NCBI GenBank assembly: GCA_023386835.1
Contig: JAEWIY010000222.1
Span: forward strand, 1-29,772
From: Verrucomicrobiota bacterium
GTDB taxonomy: Bacteria; Verrucomicrobiota; Verrucomicrobiia; Opitutales; Opitutaceae
DNA length: 29,772 nt
Direction: 5' to 3'
Part shown: positions 7,840 through 15,484 of the stretch, piece after piece
How the letters are laid out: each line of letters opens with the position of its first letter
Numbering within the stretch: the stretch's first letter is position 1
Notes under the pieces: model-generated
Seen by the model: the letters and a program-made list of their open reading frames with translations, nothing else
Database searches by the model: none
Told to the model about the DNA's origin: nothing
Made by a program: the position numbers and the translations under genes

Positions 7840-8348
7840 TTCGCGTCCTCCACTTCCGGGAACTTCTTGCTCAGGACAATCACGCCGAGCATGGCCACCA
7901 GGAGCAGGAAACCGACGATCTGCACCGGCAGCAGGTAAGTCGTGAAGAGCAGTTCAGCGTACCCACGCAGGGTGGCACCGACGGGCACGACGTCCACCTC
8001 CACGATCGGCAGACCCTTCGCCTCTCGGGCGAAGGAGACCAATCCGATGATCAGCAGCGCGCCAGCAACGACGCCCGCCACCATCGTCGGACGCGTGAAC
8101 GGCCGCCGCTCGCCGCCCATGTCGAGCAGCATGATGATGAACAAAAACAGCGCGACGACGGCGCCTGCGTAAACCAGCACCATGACCACCGCCAGGAGGA
8201 AGGCGTCCAACAGGATGAACAGCGCCGCCACCCCAGTCAGGCTGAGCAGGAAGGCCATCGCCGAATTCACGGCGTTCCTGTTCAGAACAGTCGCCACGGC
8301 GCAGAACACCGTGAAGAACGCGAAAACGTAGAAGAGGACCGCGTACAT
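7836..8348 (-). CDS. nuoJ: NADH-quinone oxidoreductase subunit J
   Basis: NuoJ is a five-helix membrane subunit of complex I near the quinone-linked E-channel. The 170-residue product has the family signature VLNRNAVNSAMAFLLSLTGV at about 22-41, followed by FILLDAFLLAVVMVLVYAGAVVALFLFIIML. The latter contains the conserved VYAGAV turn associated with the pi-bulge helix. A periplasmic loop and a final helix (VGFLLLVAMLGVIVLSKK) complete it. The gene ends in the ATGA overlap with nuoK. It starts at ATG 8348 after a 146-base spacer from nuoI, unusually long for this part of a nuo operon, and no Shine-Dalgarno is visible. Confidence 0.96.
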   Translation of the reverse strand: MYAVLFYVFAFFTVFCAVATVLNRNAVNSAMAFLLSLTGVAALFILLDAFLLAVVMVLVYAGAVVALFLFIIMLLDMGGERRPFTRPTMVAGVVAGALLIIGLVSFAREAKGLPIVEVDVVPVGATLRGYAELLFTTYLLPVQIVGFLLLVAMLGVIVLSKKFPEVEDAK

Positions 8349-8494
8349 GGAGAATCAGGGTCGGGGCGCGCCGGGCGACATTCCCGAAGCGGCAGAGCTC
8401 CGCGCCGGCCGGGACGCCAAGGCGCCCGCGCCGCCACGCGGCGGACAGCTGAAGGTCGTGATCACAGGTGAGGCCAATGCGAGCAGTTCCAGGT
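8349..8494. other. Unusually long nuoI-nuoJ spacer with a GC-rich hairpin
   Basis: This 146-base spacer contains no convincing gene. On the plus strand CGCCGC (8429-8434) pairs with GCGGCG (8438-8443) around a three-base loop; the same inverted repeat would form in the minus-strand nuo transcript. An open frame out of register with nuoI runs through the spacer and stops six bases before the nuoJ ATG. The hairpin could modulate processing or relative expression within the long transcript, but this is only a possibility. Confidence 0.3.
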
Positions 8495-9037
8495 TTAATG
8501 GGCGGCGTTGCCGGCAATTTCGGCCGCCTTCTTCTTGTCCCACTTGAAGTGCTCGTCGGGCAACGTACCGCCGAGTTCGTACAGCCGCTTCTTGTCGTTG
8601 ACGAACTCCTCCCGGGTGTAGCCGGTGACGGAATACACGTTCTGCAGGAAGATCGCCTCCTCGGGGCAGACCTCCTGGCACAGGCCGCAGTAGATGCACC
8701 GCAGCATGTCGATCTTGAACTCCTGCGGCGCCTTTTCCACGTGCGCCGTCGGCGCTTCCTGCGGGATTTCACCGGGCGTGATGCGGATCGCCTTCGGCGG
8801 GCAGACGAATTCGCACAACTGGCAGGAGACACACTTCTCGCGACCGTGCGGATCCTTCACCAGCGTCGGCACCCCACGATAGCCCGTGGGGATCTCCGGC
8901 CGCTGCTCCGGGTATTGCAGCGTCTCCTTCGGAGCCAGCAGGTGTTTAAAAGTGGTCTTCATCCCGCCGAGGATCTGCGGGATGTACGTGCGCTCAGCGA
9001 GGGAGAGCGGTTTGCGTTCGACGGTGACGAAAGACAT
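8495..9037 (-). CDS. nuoI: NADH-quinone oxidoreductase subunit I (ferredoxin-type)
   Basis: NuoI is the peripheral-arm subunit holding clusters N6a and N6b, which pass electrons towards the terminal cluster in NuoB. The 180-residue protein contains two [4Fe-4S] motifs: Cys69, Cys72, Cys75 and Cys79 in CVSCQLCEFVCP, and Cys114, Cys117, Cys120 and Cys124 in CIYCGLCQEVCP. An N-terminal segment (TFKHLLAPKETLQYPEQ) matches the amphipathic membrane-contact region of the family. The C-terminal tail (LPDEHFKWDKKKAAEIAGN) is charged and somewhat extended. The ATG at 9037 follows a 123-base spacer after nuoH and has no Shine-Dalgarno. Confidence 0.97.
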   Translation of the reverse strand: MSFVTVERKPLSLAERTYIPQILGGMKTTFKHLLAPKETLQYPEQRPEIPTGYRGVPTLVKDPHGREKCVSCQLCEFVCPPKAIRITPGEIPQEAPTAHVEKAPQEFKIDMLRCIYCGLCQEVCPEEAIFLQNVYSVTGYTREEFVNDKKRLYELGGTLPDEHFKWDKKKAAEIAGNAAH

Positions 9038-9160
9038 GGGCGGCAGCCGTGGGTGGAGATTAGGAATGCAGAAGGCAGAAGGTGCGTTCCCGGCCGGACG
9101 CGTGGCGCGATGGGAAGGGTTCTACGTTCTTCATTCGGAAGGGTTCATTAACATCCGCGC
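9038..9160. repeat. nuoH-nuoI spacer with short direct repeats
   Basis: The 123-base spacer shows two small direct repeats. GCAGAAG occurs twice in tandem at 9068-9081. GGAAGGGTTC occurs at 9113-9122 and again at 9137-9146, a 24-base offset. No gene is supported. The low-complexity wording resembles short intergenic repeats, together with the heptamer run at 14062-14089. Confidence 0.4.
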
Positions 9161-10303
9161 TCATCCGGCGCGCTCGATGAAGGCGATGACCACCGCGTAA
9201 AAGATCAGGTTGGCGATCGCGAGCGGCAGCAGTTTCTGCCAGCCGATTTTCATGACCTGGTCATACCGGAAGCGCGGCAGAGTCCAGCGGATCCACATGA
9301 ACAGGAAGATGAAGAAAAGCACCTTGCCGAGGAAGAGCAGCACGGCGATCAGGCCCCCGAGCCACACCGGCAGCTGATCAATCAACGGCGCCAGCGGCAC
9401 CCACGGCAACGGGTTCCAGCCACCCAGGAAGAGCAGCGTGAAGACGCCGGAGCCGACCACCATGTGGGCGTATTCGGCGACGAAGAAGAGGGACCACTTG
9501 AACTCACCGTATTCCGTGTGGAAGCCGCCCACGAGGTCGGCTTCGGATTCCGGCATGTCGAATGGCTGGCGGTTCGTCTCGGCGAACAGGGCGACGAGGA
9601 ACACAAAGGCCGAGACCGGCATGAGGAAGACGTACCACAGGCCGCCCCAGAAGCCCGGCTGGCTCTGGGTCTGCACGACATCAAACAAGCCGAGCGTGCC
9701 GGCGCCTCCCGGAGCGTTCACCCACAGGAAAACCGGCAGCACCGACAGCGTCATGGACAGCTCGTACGAGATCAGCTGCGCCGACGCGCGGACGCCTCCA
9801 AGAAACGGGTACTTCGAATTCGAGGCCCAACCGGCGAGGATGAGTGAATAGACGCCGAGCGAGCTGATCGCAAAAACCGCCAGCAGGCCGACATCGACAT
9901 TGGCCAGCACCAGGGGCCGCAGCGTTTCCGTCGTCGCATCCCAGTAGGCGCCAAACGGCACCACGGTCACCGTTGACAGCGCGGGGATGAGCGCAATGAG
10001 CGGAGCAAGGTAGTAATAAACCTTGTTCACGTGCCCCGGCACGACGTCTTCCTTGAAGACAAACTTCAGGCCGTCCGCCATGAGGTGGAAGACGCCGAGG
10101 CGCTGGAGCAACGGGCCGATCACCGGCACGTACGCAAACCAGATCGGGATTGCGCGATTCGGGCCGGGGCGACCCTGGATCCAAGCGGAGATCTTGCGCT
10201 CCGCGAGCGAACACGCGCCGGCGATCGGGATGATCACGCCGATCACGATCAGGCCCTTGATGGCCATCTGCACCCAGGCGGGAAGCTGAAAGAAGAAATC
10301 CAT
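9161..10303 (-). CDS. nuoH: NADH-quinone oxidoreductase subunit H
   Basis: NuoH is the membrane subunit that, with NuoB and NuoD, forms the quinone chamber of complex I and links it to the proton channels. The 380-residue, eight-to-nine helix product carries the signature AERKISAWIQGRPGPNR at about 34-50 and the quinone-site loop AETNRQPFDMPESEADLV at 241-258. The latter is followed by HTEYGEFKWSLFFVAEYAHM. These acidic and arginine residues are the family's functional core and are all intact. Its ATG at 10303 lies one base after the TAA of a short upstream frame (TAAGATG), with no Shine-Dalgarno. It lies 56 bases from the end of nuoG. Confidence 0.97.
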   Translation of the reverse strand: MDFFFQLPAWVQMAIKGLIVIGVIIPIAGACSLAERKISAWIQGRPGPNRAIPIWFAYVPVIGPLLQRLGVFHLMADGLKFVFKEDVVPGHVNKVYYYLAPLIALIPALSTVTVVPFGAYWDATTETLRPLVLANVDVGLLAVFAISSLGVYSLILAGWASNSKYPFLGGVRASAQLISYELSMTLSVLPVFLWVNAPGGAGTLGLFDVVQTQSQPGFWGGLWYVFLMPVSAFVFLVALFAETNRQPFDMPESEADLVGGFHTEYGEFKWSLFFVAEYAHMVVGSGVFTLLFLGGWNPLPWVPLAPLIDQLPVWLGGLIAVLLFLGKVLFFIFLFMWIRWTLPRFRYDQVMKIGWQKLLPLAIANLIFYAVVIAFIERAG

Positions 10304-10304
10304 C

Positions 10305-10352
10305 TTAACGGAGAGAGCGTAAAACCCGTGGAGCTTGGTCGTGACGGTTCAT
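10305..10352 (-). CDS. Possible 15-codon leader frame ahead of nuoH
   Basis: Between nuoG and nuoH an ATG at 10352 opens a frame of 15 sense codons (MNRHDQAPRVLRSLR) whose TAA ends one base before the nuoH ATG. There is no clear Shine-Dalgarno; the ATG sits seven bases after the nuoG stop, so re-initiation is conceivable. The peptide has no recognisable domain. In GC-rich DNA such frames also arise by chance, so the support is weak and rests mainly on position. Confidence 0.2.
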   Translation of the reverse strand: MNRHDQAPRVLRSLR

Positions 10353-10359
10353 CCGGCGC

Positions 10360-12060
10360 TCAGGCGCTGGCCGCAGCCAGGGCGGACGGTTTGTAGTGCA
10401 GCGCCTGTCCCTCGATGAAGGACAAGCCTGCCCAGGCGGATGGATCGAGCACCAGCCCGTCGTCGGGAATCGTTGAATACGAGACGCCGGCCAGGACCGG
10501 CGCCGCGGCGGCGAGCGCCGTCCAGACGAGGGGGACGGTTGCGCCAACCGCCGTCCCGCCGGCCGCGCTGATCAACCGGGCGAGTGCGTCGAGATCGTCG
10601 ATCGTGCCGACCGGACCAGGCACCGCGCGCGCGAACTTCTGCAGGCGGAACTGCTGGTTCACAAACGTGCCGCTCTTTTCGAACACCGTCAGCGTCGGCA
10701 GCACCACCCGCGCGGCCGCACTGCTGCCATTCGCATGGGTGCCGAGATAGATCACGGCAACCTTGGCCAGTTGCGCCTCGCTCAGACCGGCGGCGGCGAG
10801 ATCCTCTTGAACAGCCACGACCGTCCGGACGTTGCCCGCGTCGATGTCAGCCGCGAGACGCGTCAGCTGGGTCGTCGGCAAGGCATCGATCAATCCGGTC
10901 ACCAGCGCACCGCGAGTATTCGGCGTGCGATCCGCCGAGACGAGGATGCCGTCACCCGCGCCGATGTGGCTGACGAGGTGCGTCGTCGCGCCGACCGACT
11001 CGGCCAGGCGGCGAGTGAGGAATTGCTCTTCGACTGAGGAGCGACCGGAGCCGACCACCGCCACTGCCCCGCCCTTCAGCAAGGGCGCGGCTGCGGCCAT
11101 GGCCGCGTCAAGCGTTGCCGGAAACCCGTTGACGAGAACCTGTTTCAGGCGGTCGGACGCCTGCACCTGCTTGTACAGCACGCGGCCGCTGTCGGGCATC
11201 CAGGTGTCGTTGACCGCATCATTGCGCCGCGGGGTGATGCGGTAGATCACGCCTTCGCGCGACCAGACAATCGTATTGCAGCCAACACTACTCTCGGTGT
11301 CGATGCTGTTGGTCTGCTTGAGGAACCAGACCCGCATCTTGAAACGGAAATCCGTCGAGGTCAGCGCGCCGACCGGGCAGATGTCGACCGTGTTGAGCGA
11401 GTAGTTGTTCTCCAACGCGCGGCCGGGATAGCAGGTCAGGGTCGAGTATGAGCCGCGGTCGATGAAGCCGAGCACGTCGTCGTTCACGACTTCCTTGCAG
11501 AACCGGATGCAGCGCGAGCAGAGCACGCAGCGCTCGTCGTCGAGCGTCACCCGCGGACCCAGCTGCGTCCGCTTCGGTTTGACGTTCTTCTGCTCAATGA
11601 AGCGCGAGTAACCACGACCGTAGTTGGTCGCCTGCTCCTGCAGGCGGCACTCACCGGCCTGATCGCAGATGGGGCAATCCAGCGGATGATTGATGAGCAG
11701 GAACTCCATCACGCCTTCGCGGCAGTCCGTCACCAGCTGCGACTTCGTCTTGATGTGCAGGCCCTGGCTGGCGTTCGTCGCGCAGCCGATCTGCGGACGC
11801 GGGATCCAGTTGATCTTCTGCTTGCCCGTCGCCGGATCCATCACCGGCTGCTTGGTCGCGGGATCCACCGCCGGCATGCCCATTTCAATCAAGCACATCC
11901 GGCAATTGCCGACCACGGACAGCTTCGGGTGGTAGCAATAATGCGGCACGTCGGAGCCCACCAGCCGGGCGGCTTCGATCATGTTCGTGCCCTTCGGCAC
12001 AGCGATCTCCTGGCCGTCGATGTTGACGGTAACGAGCTCAGGTTTGGCGGGCTGGGTCAT
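10360..12060 (-). CDS. nuoG: NADH-quinone oxidoreductase subunit G
   Basis: NuoG is the large iron-sulfur subunit of the peripheral arm, relaying electrons from NuoF/NuoE. In the 566-residue protein a [2Fe-2S] ferredoxin domain has Cys42, Cys53, Cys56 and Cys93. The His-ligated cluster has His125, Cys129, Cys132 and Cys138 (HPLDCPICDQAGEC). A [4Fe-4S] site uses Cys178, Cys181, Cys184 and Cys228. The extra four-cysteine N7 motif known from E. coli and Thermus is not seen. The C-terminal molybdopterin-oxidoreductase-like region is shortened, making the protein smaller than the 700-900 residue forms. A small repeated phrase (DPATKQP and DPATGKQ near 66-81) lies between Cys56 and Cys93. The ATG overlaps the stop of a short upstream frame as ATGA, and no Shine-Dalgarno is present. 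Confidence 0.96.
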   Translation of the reverse strand: MTQPAKPELVTVNIDGQEIAVPKGTNMIEAARLVGSDVPHYCYHPKLSVVGNCRMCLIEMGMPAVDPATKQPVMDPATGKQKINWIPRPQIGCATNASQGLHIKTKSQLVTDCREGVMEFLLINHPLDCPICDQAGECRLQEQATNYGRGYSRFIEQKNVKPKRTQLGPRVTLDDERCVLCSRCIRFCKEVVNDDVLGFIDRGSYSTLTCYPGRALENNYSLNTVDICPVGALTSTDFRFKMRVWFLKQTNSIDTESSVGCNTIVWSREGVIYRITPRRNDAVNDTWMPDSGRVLYKQVQASDRLKQVLVNGFPATLDAAMAAAAPLLKGGAVAVVGSGRSSVEEQFLTRRLAESVGATTHLVSHIGAGDGILVSADRTPNTRGALVTGLIDALPTTQLTRLAADIDAGNVRTVVAVQEDLAAAGLSEAQLAKVAVIYLGTHANGSSAAARVVLPTLTVFEKSGTFVNQQFRLQKFARAVPGPVGTIDDLDALARLISAAGGTAVGATVPLVWTALAAAAPVLAGVSYSTIPDDGLVLDPSAWAGLSFIEGQALHYKPSALAAASA

Positions 12061-12140
12061 TGCTGAAAAGGAAGGTTTCGCCCGCGAATGCCCTGAACCG
12101 GCGCGGATTCAGGAACGGGGACTGAAACGTGTGGGCTCAT
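12057..12140 (-). CDS. Possible 27-codon leader frame overlapping the nuoG start
   Basis: An ATG at 12140 in the nuoF-nuoG spacer opens a frame of 27 sense codons (beginning MSPHVSVPVPESAPVQ) ending in a TGA that overlaps the nuoG ATG as ATGA. No Shine-Dalgarno precedes it. The frame is also open upstream inside nuoF, as is common in GC-rich genes, so it may be chance. Its interest lies in the shared placement with the frames ahead of nuoE, nuoH and nuoM. Confidence 0.2.
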   Translation of the reverse strand: MSPHVSVPVPESAPVQGIRGRNLPFQQ

Positions 12141-12159
12141 TCGCGGATCGGCGGGCAGC

Positions 12160-13509
12160 TCAAACGAGTTCGAGTTGATCGGAGCCGGCCGCTTTCTTGG
12201 CGTCCGAGTAGGATTTAAATTCGTCGCCGAACTTCGCGATGAAGCTCTGCGTCGGCCAGGAGCACGCTTCGCCGAAGGCACAGATCGTGCGGCCGGCAAT
12301 CTGGTCCGCGACGCTCTTGAGCAACACTCCGTCGCCCGTGCGCGCCTCGCCGTGCACCATGCGCGTGGTGATCTTCTTCATCCAGAGCGAGCCCTCGCGG
12401 CACGGGGTGCACTGGCCGCAGCTCTCGTGCGCGTAGAACGCGTTGATGTTGGCCAGCGCCTCCACCATGTTGACGGAGTCATCCATCACGATGACACCAC
12501 CGGACCCACCCATCGTGCCGCACGCGGCCAGGGTATCGAAGTCCAGCGGGATGTCCTCGACCGTCAGCGTCCGGGTGGAGCCATCCTTGTTCTTCAACGT
12601 GAAGGTTTCGCCAAAGCGCAGGATCTTCGCCGACGAGCCGCCGGGGATGACGGCTTTGAATGTGCGGCCCTCGAGCGGCCCGCCACAGACGTCGTACAGC
12701 AGCTGGCCCATCGTGATCTTGCCGCACTCGTACTCGTAGTAGCCGGGGCGCTTCACGTGGCCGGAAACGCAGTAGATGCGCGTACCGGTGTTGTTTGGCG
12801 TACCAATTTTTGAATACGCCTCACCGCCGATGTCGGCGATCACCTTCACGTGGCAGAGCGTCTCCACGTTGTTCACGATCGTCGGGCACTGATAGAGGCC
12901 CAGGACCGCCGGGAAATACGGCGGCTTGATTCGTGGATACGCGCGTTTGCCCTCCAGCGACTCAATCAGCCCGGTCTCCTCGCCGCAGATGTAGGCGCCG
13001 GCGCCACGGTGCACGTAGATCTCGCAGCTGTAGCCGGTGCCCAGGATGTTAGGGCCGCAGAAATTGGCCGCCCGCGCCTCGGCGATGGCGCGCTCGAGGA
13101 TCCGGGCGCCTTCGGGGAATTCACCGCGAATGTAGATATACGCCTGCTTCACGTTGTTCGCGAAACAGGTGATCATGATGCCCTCGATCAGCTGGTGCGG
13201 ATCCTGGTGAATGATGTACCGGTCCTTGAACGTGCCCGGCTCGGACTCGTCGGCATTGACGACGAGATAGATCGGTTTGCCGCTCTTCCGATCGACCAGC
13301 GACCACTTCACGCCGCAGGGAAAACCAGCGCCGCCACGGCCGCGCAGGCCGGATTTTTTGACCTCGTCCATCAGCTCTTCCGGCTTCCGCTGGACGGTTT
13401 TCTTCAGGACCTCGTAGCCCCCGTTCCGCACATAGCAGTCCAGGTCATTGCTGTAGCCGGGCTCGTCAATGTGCCGGAAAATGATGCGGCGTTGTTCGGG
13501 TGCGGGCAT
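12160..13509 (-). CDS. nuoF: NADH-quinone oxidoreductase subunit F
   Basis: NuoF is the NADH-oxidising subunit of complex I, binding NADH, FMN and cluster N3. In the 449-residue protein the NADH/FMN glycine-rich loop GLRGRGGAGFPCGVKW covers 54-69, and the FMN-contact segment NADESEPGTFKDR covers 85-97. ICGEETGLIESLEGK at 174-188 and GSGGVI near 335-340 are also typical. The [4Fe-4S] ligands are Cys364, Cys367 and Cys370 in ESCGQCTPCREG, with Cys410 in RTICAFGEA. Length and motifs are normal. The ATG at 13509 lies 55 bases after nuoE, with no Shine-Dalgarno and no ATG-initiated leader frame. NuoE and NuoF together form the NADH dehydrogenase module. Confidence 0.98.
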   Translation of the reverse strand: MPAPEQRRIIFRHIDEPGYSNDLDCYVRNGGYEVLKKTVQRKPEELMDEVKKSGLRGRGGAGFPCGVKWSLVDRKSGKPIYLVVNADESEPGTFKDRYIIHQDPHQLIEGIMITCFANNVKQAYIYIRGEFPEGARILERAIAEARAANFCGPNILGTGYSCEIYVHRGAGAYICGEETGLIESLEGKRAYPRIKPPYFPAVLGLYQCPTIVNNVETLCHVKVIADIGGEAYSKIGTPNNTGTRIYCVSGHVKRPGYYEYECGKITMGQLLYDVCGGPLEGRTFKAVIPGGSSAKILRFGETFTLKNKDGSTRTLTVEDIPLDFDTLAACGTMGGSGGVIVMDDSVNMVEALANINAFYAHESCGQCTPCREGSLWMKKITTRMVHGEARTGDGVLLKSVADQIAGRTICAFGEACSWPTQSFIAKFGDEFKSYSDAKKAAGSDQLELV

Positions 13510-13564
13510 GGAAACGAAAGGCGGGCTTGCTGAAAGATGTACCGGGCGAACGACGGGCGGGCGT

Positions 13565-14053
13565 TTACCCGCGGTTTTTCGCCTCCTGTTTGATCTGGTC
13601 GCTCAGTTCCTTGGCGCGCTTCACGTCGACCTTCTCGTGCAGCGTCTCGTCGATCATCACCACCGGCGCCGTGCCGCAACTTGCCAGGCACTCGACGAAC
13701 TCGATCGTGACTTCGCCATCCGGCGAGACTTCGTTCCGGTGCGTGTTGAACTCCTTCTCAAAGGTCTCGCACGTCTTGTATCCACCCAGCAACGCGCAGG
13801 ACAGGGTGCGGCAGACCTTGATGTGCCGGCGACCAATTGGTTTGCGCCGGAACATCGGGTAGAACGTCACGACTTCGTAGACGTTGATCGGCTGCAGCTC
13901 GAGCTTCTGCGCGATCCACTCGATGGCGCCATCGGAAATGTAGCCGACATCCTCCTGGATCAGGTGCAGCAACGGCAGGACGGCGCTGCGCTTCACCGGG
14001 TAATGCGGGATGACCTCGTCGATCCGGGTCAGGGTCTCAGGCTTGAGATTCAT
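13565..14053 (-). CDS. nuoE: NADH-quinone oxidoreductase subunit E
   Basis: NuoE is the thioredoxin-like [2Fe-2S] subunit (cluster N1a) paired with NuoF at the tip of the peripheral arm. The 162-residue protein has ligands Cys81 and Cys86 (CRTLSC) and Cys122 and Cys126 (CLASC), the usual C-x4-C and C-x3-C pair. The helical N-terminal region contains LIQEDVGYISD and VVTFYPMF, standard for the family. ATG 14053 was chosen because it gives the normal N terminus; an earlier in-frame start at 14104 would add a tail encoded by a heptamer-repeat region. That ATG overlaps the TGA of a 39-codon frame in the nuoD-nuoE spacer (ATGA). No Shine-Dalgarno is seen. Confidence 0.96.
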   Translation of the reverse strand: MNLKPETLTRIDEVIPHYPVKRSAVLPLLHLIQEDVGYISDGAIEWIAQKLELQPINVYEVVTFYPMFRRKPIGRRHIKVCRTLSCALLGGYKTCETFEKEFNTHRNEVSPDGEVTIEFVECLASCGTAPVVMIDETLHEKVDVKRAKELSDQIKQEAKNRG

Positions 14054-14169
14054 CGAACAGAAGTGGCGAGTAGCGGGGAGCGGGTAGCGAGTCGGCGGCC
14101 GCACCGCACGGCGGCGGGCCTCCGGGAGGAGCCCCGGCTGAAGGCAGGCTTTGAAGGGAGGGATTGCAT
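14050..14169 (-). CDS. Possible 39-codon leader frame overlapping the nuoE start
   Basis: In the 151-base nuoD-nuoE spacer, ATG 14169 opens a frame of 39 sense codons whose TGA overlaps the nuoE ATG as ATGA. The peptide (beginning MQSLPSKPAFSRGSS) is basic, with nine arginines and one lysine, and its last third is encoded by the heptamer repeat at 14062-14089. No domain is recognised and no good Shine-Dalgarno is present. Unlike the frame before nuoG, it is contained wholly in the spacer when read from its ATG. Chance remains likely. Confidence 0.25.
   Translation of the reverse strand: MQSLPSKPAFSRGSSRRPAAVRCGRRLATRSPLLATSVR
14062..14089. repeat. Degenerate heptamer tandem repeat in the nuoD-nuoE spacer
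   Basis: Four imperfect 7-base units stand in tandem on the plus strand: AGTGGCG, AGTAGCG, GGGAGCG and GGTAGCG. The consensus is roughly RGTAGCG. The run lies just upstream of the nuoE start on the minus strand. Such heptamer runs are typical of short intergenic repeats that spread or expand by slippage. A shorter 7-base tandem is found in the nuoH-nuoI spacer. Confidence 0.5.
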
Positions 14170-14204
14170 GCTCACAACCGGGCTACGCGCGACGTTCAGG
14201 ATTC

Positions 14205-15437
14205 TCACCGGTCACACTCGCCCATCACGAAATCGAGCGAGCCGAGCACCGACACGACGTCGGAGATGAGCAGCCCTTGGCAGACCTTGGGCAGAATGGA
14301 CAAATTGCAGAACGAAGGACCGCGGATCTTCATCCGCCACGGCACGCCACCGCCCTTGCTGACGATAAAGAAGCCGAGCGTGCCCTTCGGGTTCTCCGCC
14401 TCGAAGTAAACCTCACCCGCGGGCATCAGCGGGCCGGTCGTCACGATCATGAAGTGATTGATCAACTCCTCCATCGACGAGAGGACCTTGTTTTTCGGCG
14501 GCGAGAAGATGCGCTTGGCGTCGACGGCGAAGTGCGGACCGGAGGGGAACTTCGCGATCGCCTGCCGGATGATGCGCACCGACTGCTTCATTTCCTCACC
14601 GCGGCACAGGTAACGATCATAACAGTCGCCCTTGGTGCCCACCGGGACGTCGAACTCGTATTGGTCGTAGCCCCAATACGGACGATCCTTGCGCAGGTCG
14701 GACTTCACGCCGGAGCCACGCAGGTTCGGACCCGACAGACCGTAGGCGATCGCGTCCTCCTTGGAGATCACGCCGACGTCGACGGTGCGATCCATGAAGA
14801 TCTTGTTTCGCGTGAGCAGCTTCAGGATCTCGTCGAGAATCGGGAGAAACTGGTCGCAGAACTCCAGCACGCGCCCCGTCCAACCTTCCGGCACGTCGCG
14901 CGCGACACCGCCGATGCGGGTGTAGCTGGTGGTGAAACGAGCACCCGTAAGCTCCTCGAACAACCGGTACAGCTTTTCGCGCTCGGTGAACGTGTAGAGG
15001 AAGACCGTCCAGGCGCCCACATCGATGCCGTACGCACCGAGGCCCATCAGGTGGGACGAGATTCGCGCCATCTCGGTCGTGATCACGCGGATCGCGTGCA
15101 CCCGCTCCGGCACCTCGAGCTGCGCCAGCCGCTCAACCGCATACGCGTAGGCCGCGTTGTTGGCGAGCGGCGACAGGTAGTCCAACCGGTCCGTGTAGGG
15201 CACGAACTGGTTGTACGTCATGTTCTCGGCAATCTTCTCGTCACCACGGTGCAAATACCCGAGGACCGGGTCGCACTTGGTGACGGTTTCGCCGTCCAGC
15301 TCGAGCTGGAGCCGCAGCACACCATGGGTCGACGGGTGCGAAGGCCCCATCGCGAGGGACATCTTCTCTGACTGAAATTCTTCGGCGGCGGCCGCGGTGC
15401 GGGCCGCGGCTTCTTGCACGGTGTATTCGGTGGGCAT
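14205..15437 (-). CDS. nuoD: NADH-quinone oxidoreductase subunit D
   Basis: NuoD is the 49-kDa-type, hydrogenase-derived subunit of the peripheral arm that forms the quinone headgroup site with NuoB. The 410-residue protein has GPSHPSTHGV at 31-40 and Tyr87 in TDRLDYLS. His38 and Tyr87 coincide with the quinone-contacting pair described for the Thermus homologue. HRGDEKIAE, RISSHLMGLG, LRGSGVKSDLRKDRPY and the C-terminal IDxVMGECDR-like ending (SLDFVMGECDR) are all family features. It is a stand-alone NuoD, not fused to NuoC. The start at 15437 gives a 25-residue Ala/Glu-rich lead before the conserved core. A GGAG directly abuts the ATG, too close for a normal Shine-Dalgarno. Confidence 0.98.
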   Translation of the reverse strand: MPTEYTVQEAAARTAAAAEEFQSEKMSLAMGPSHPSTHGVLRLQLELDGETVTKCDPVLGYLHRGDEKIAENMTYNQFVPYTDRLDYLSPLANNAAYAYAVERLAQLEVPERVHAIRVITTEMARISSHLMGLGAYGIDVGAWTVFLYTFTEREKLYRLFEELTGARFTTSYTRIGGVARDVPEGWTGRVLEFCDQFLPILDEILKLLTRNKIFMDRTVDVGVISKEDAIAYGLSGPNLRGSGVKSDLRKDRPYWGYDQYEFDVPVGTKGDCYDRYLCRGEEMKQSVRIIRQAIAKFPSGPHFAVDAKRIFSPPKNKVLSSMEELINHFMIVTTGPLMPAGEVYFEAENPKGTLGFFIVSKGGGVPWRMKIRGPSFCNLSILPKVCQGLLISDVVSVLGSLDFVMGECDR

Positions 15438-15484
15438 CTCCGGTCGAGGCGTTCGGCGTTGTCGGTGGGCGCGTGTGTTCAGCC

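Noticed and set aside
8347..8547. Plus-strand frame in the nuoI-nuoJ spacer
   Set aside because: It overlaps nuoI antisense, has no plausible start context and gives a Pro/Arg-rich product with no motif.
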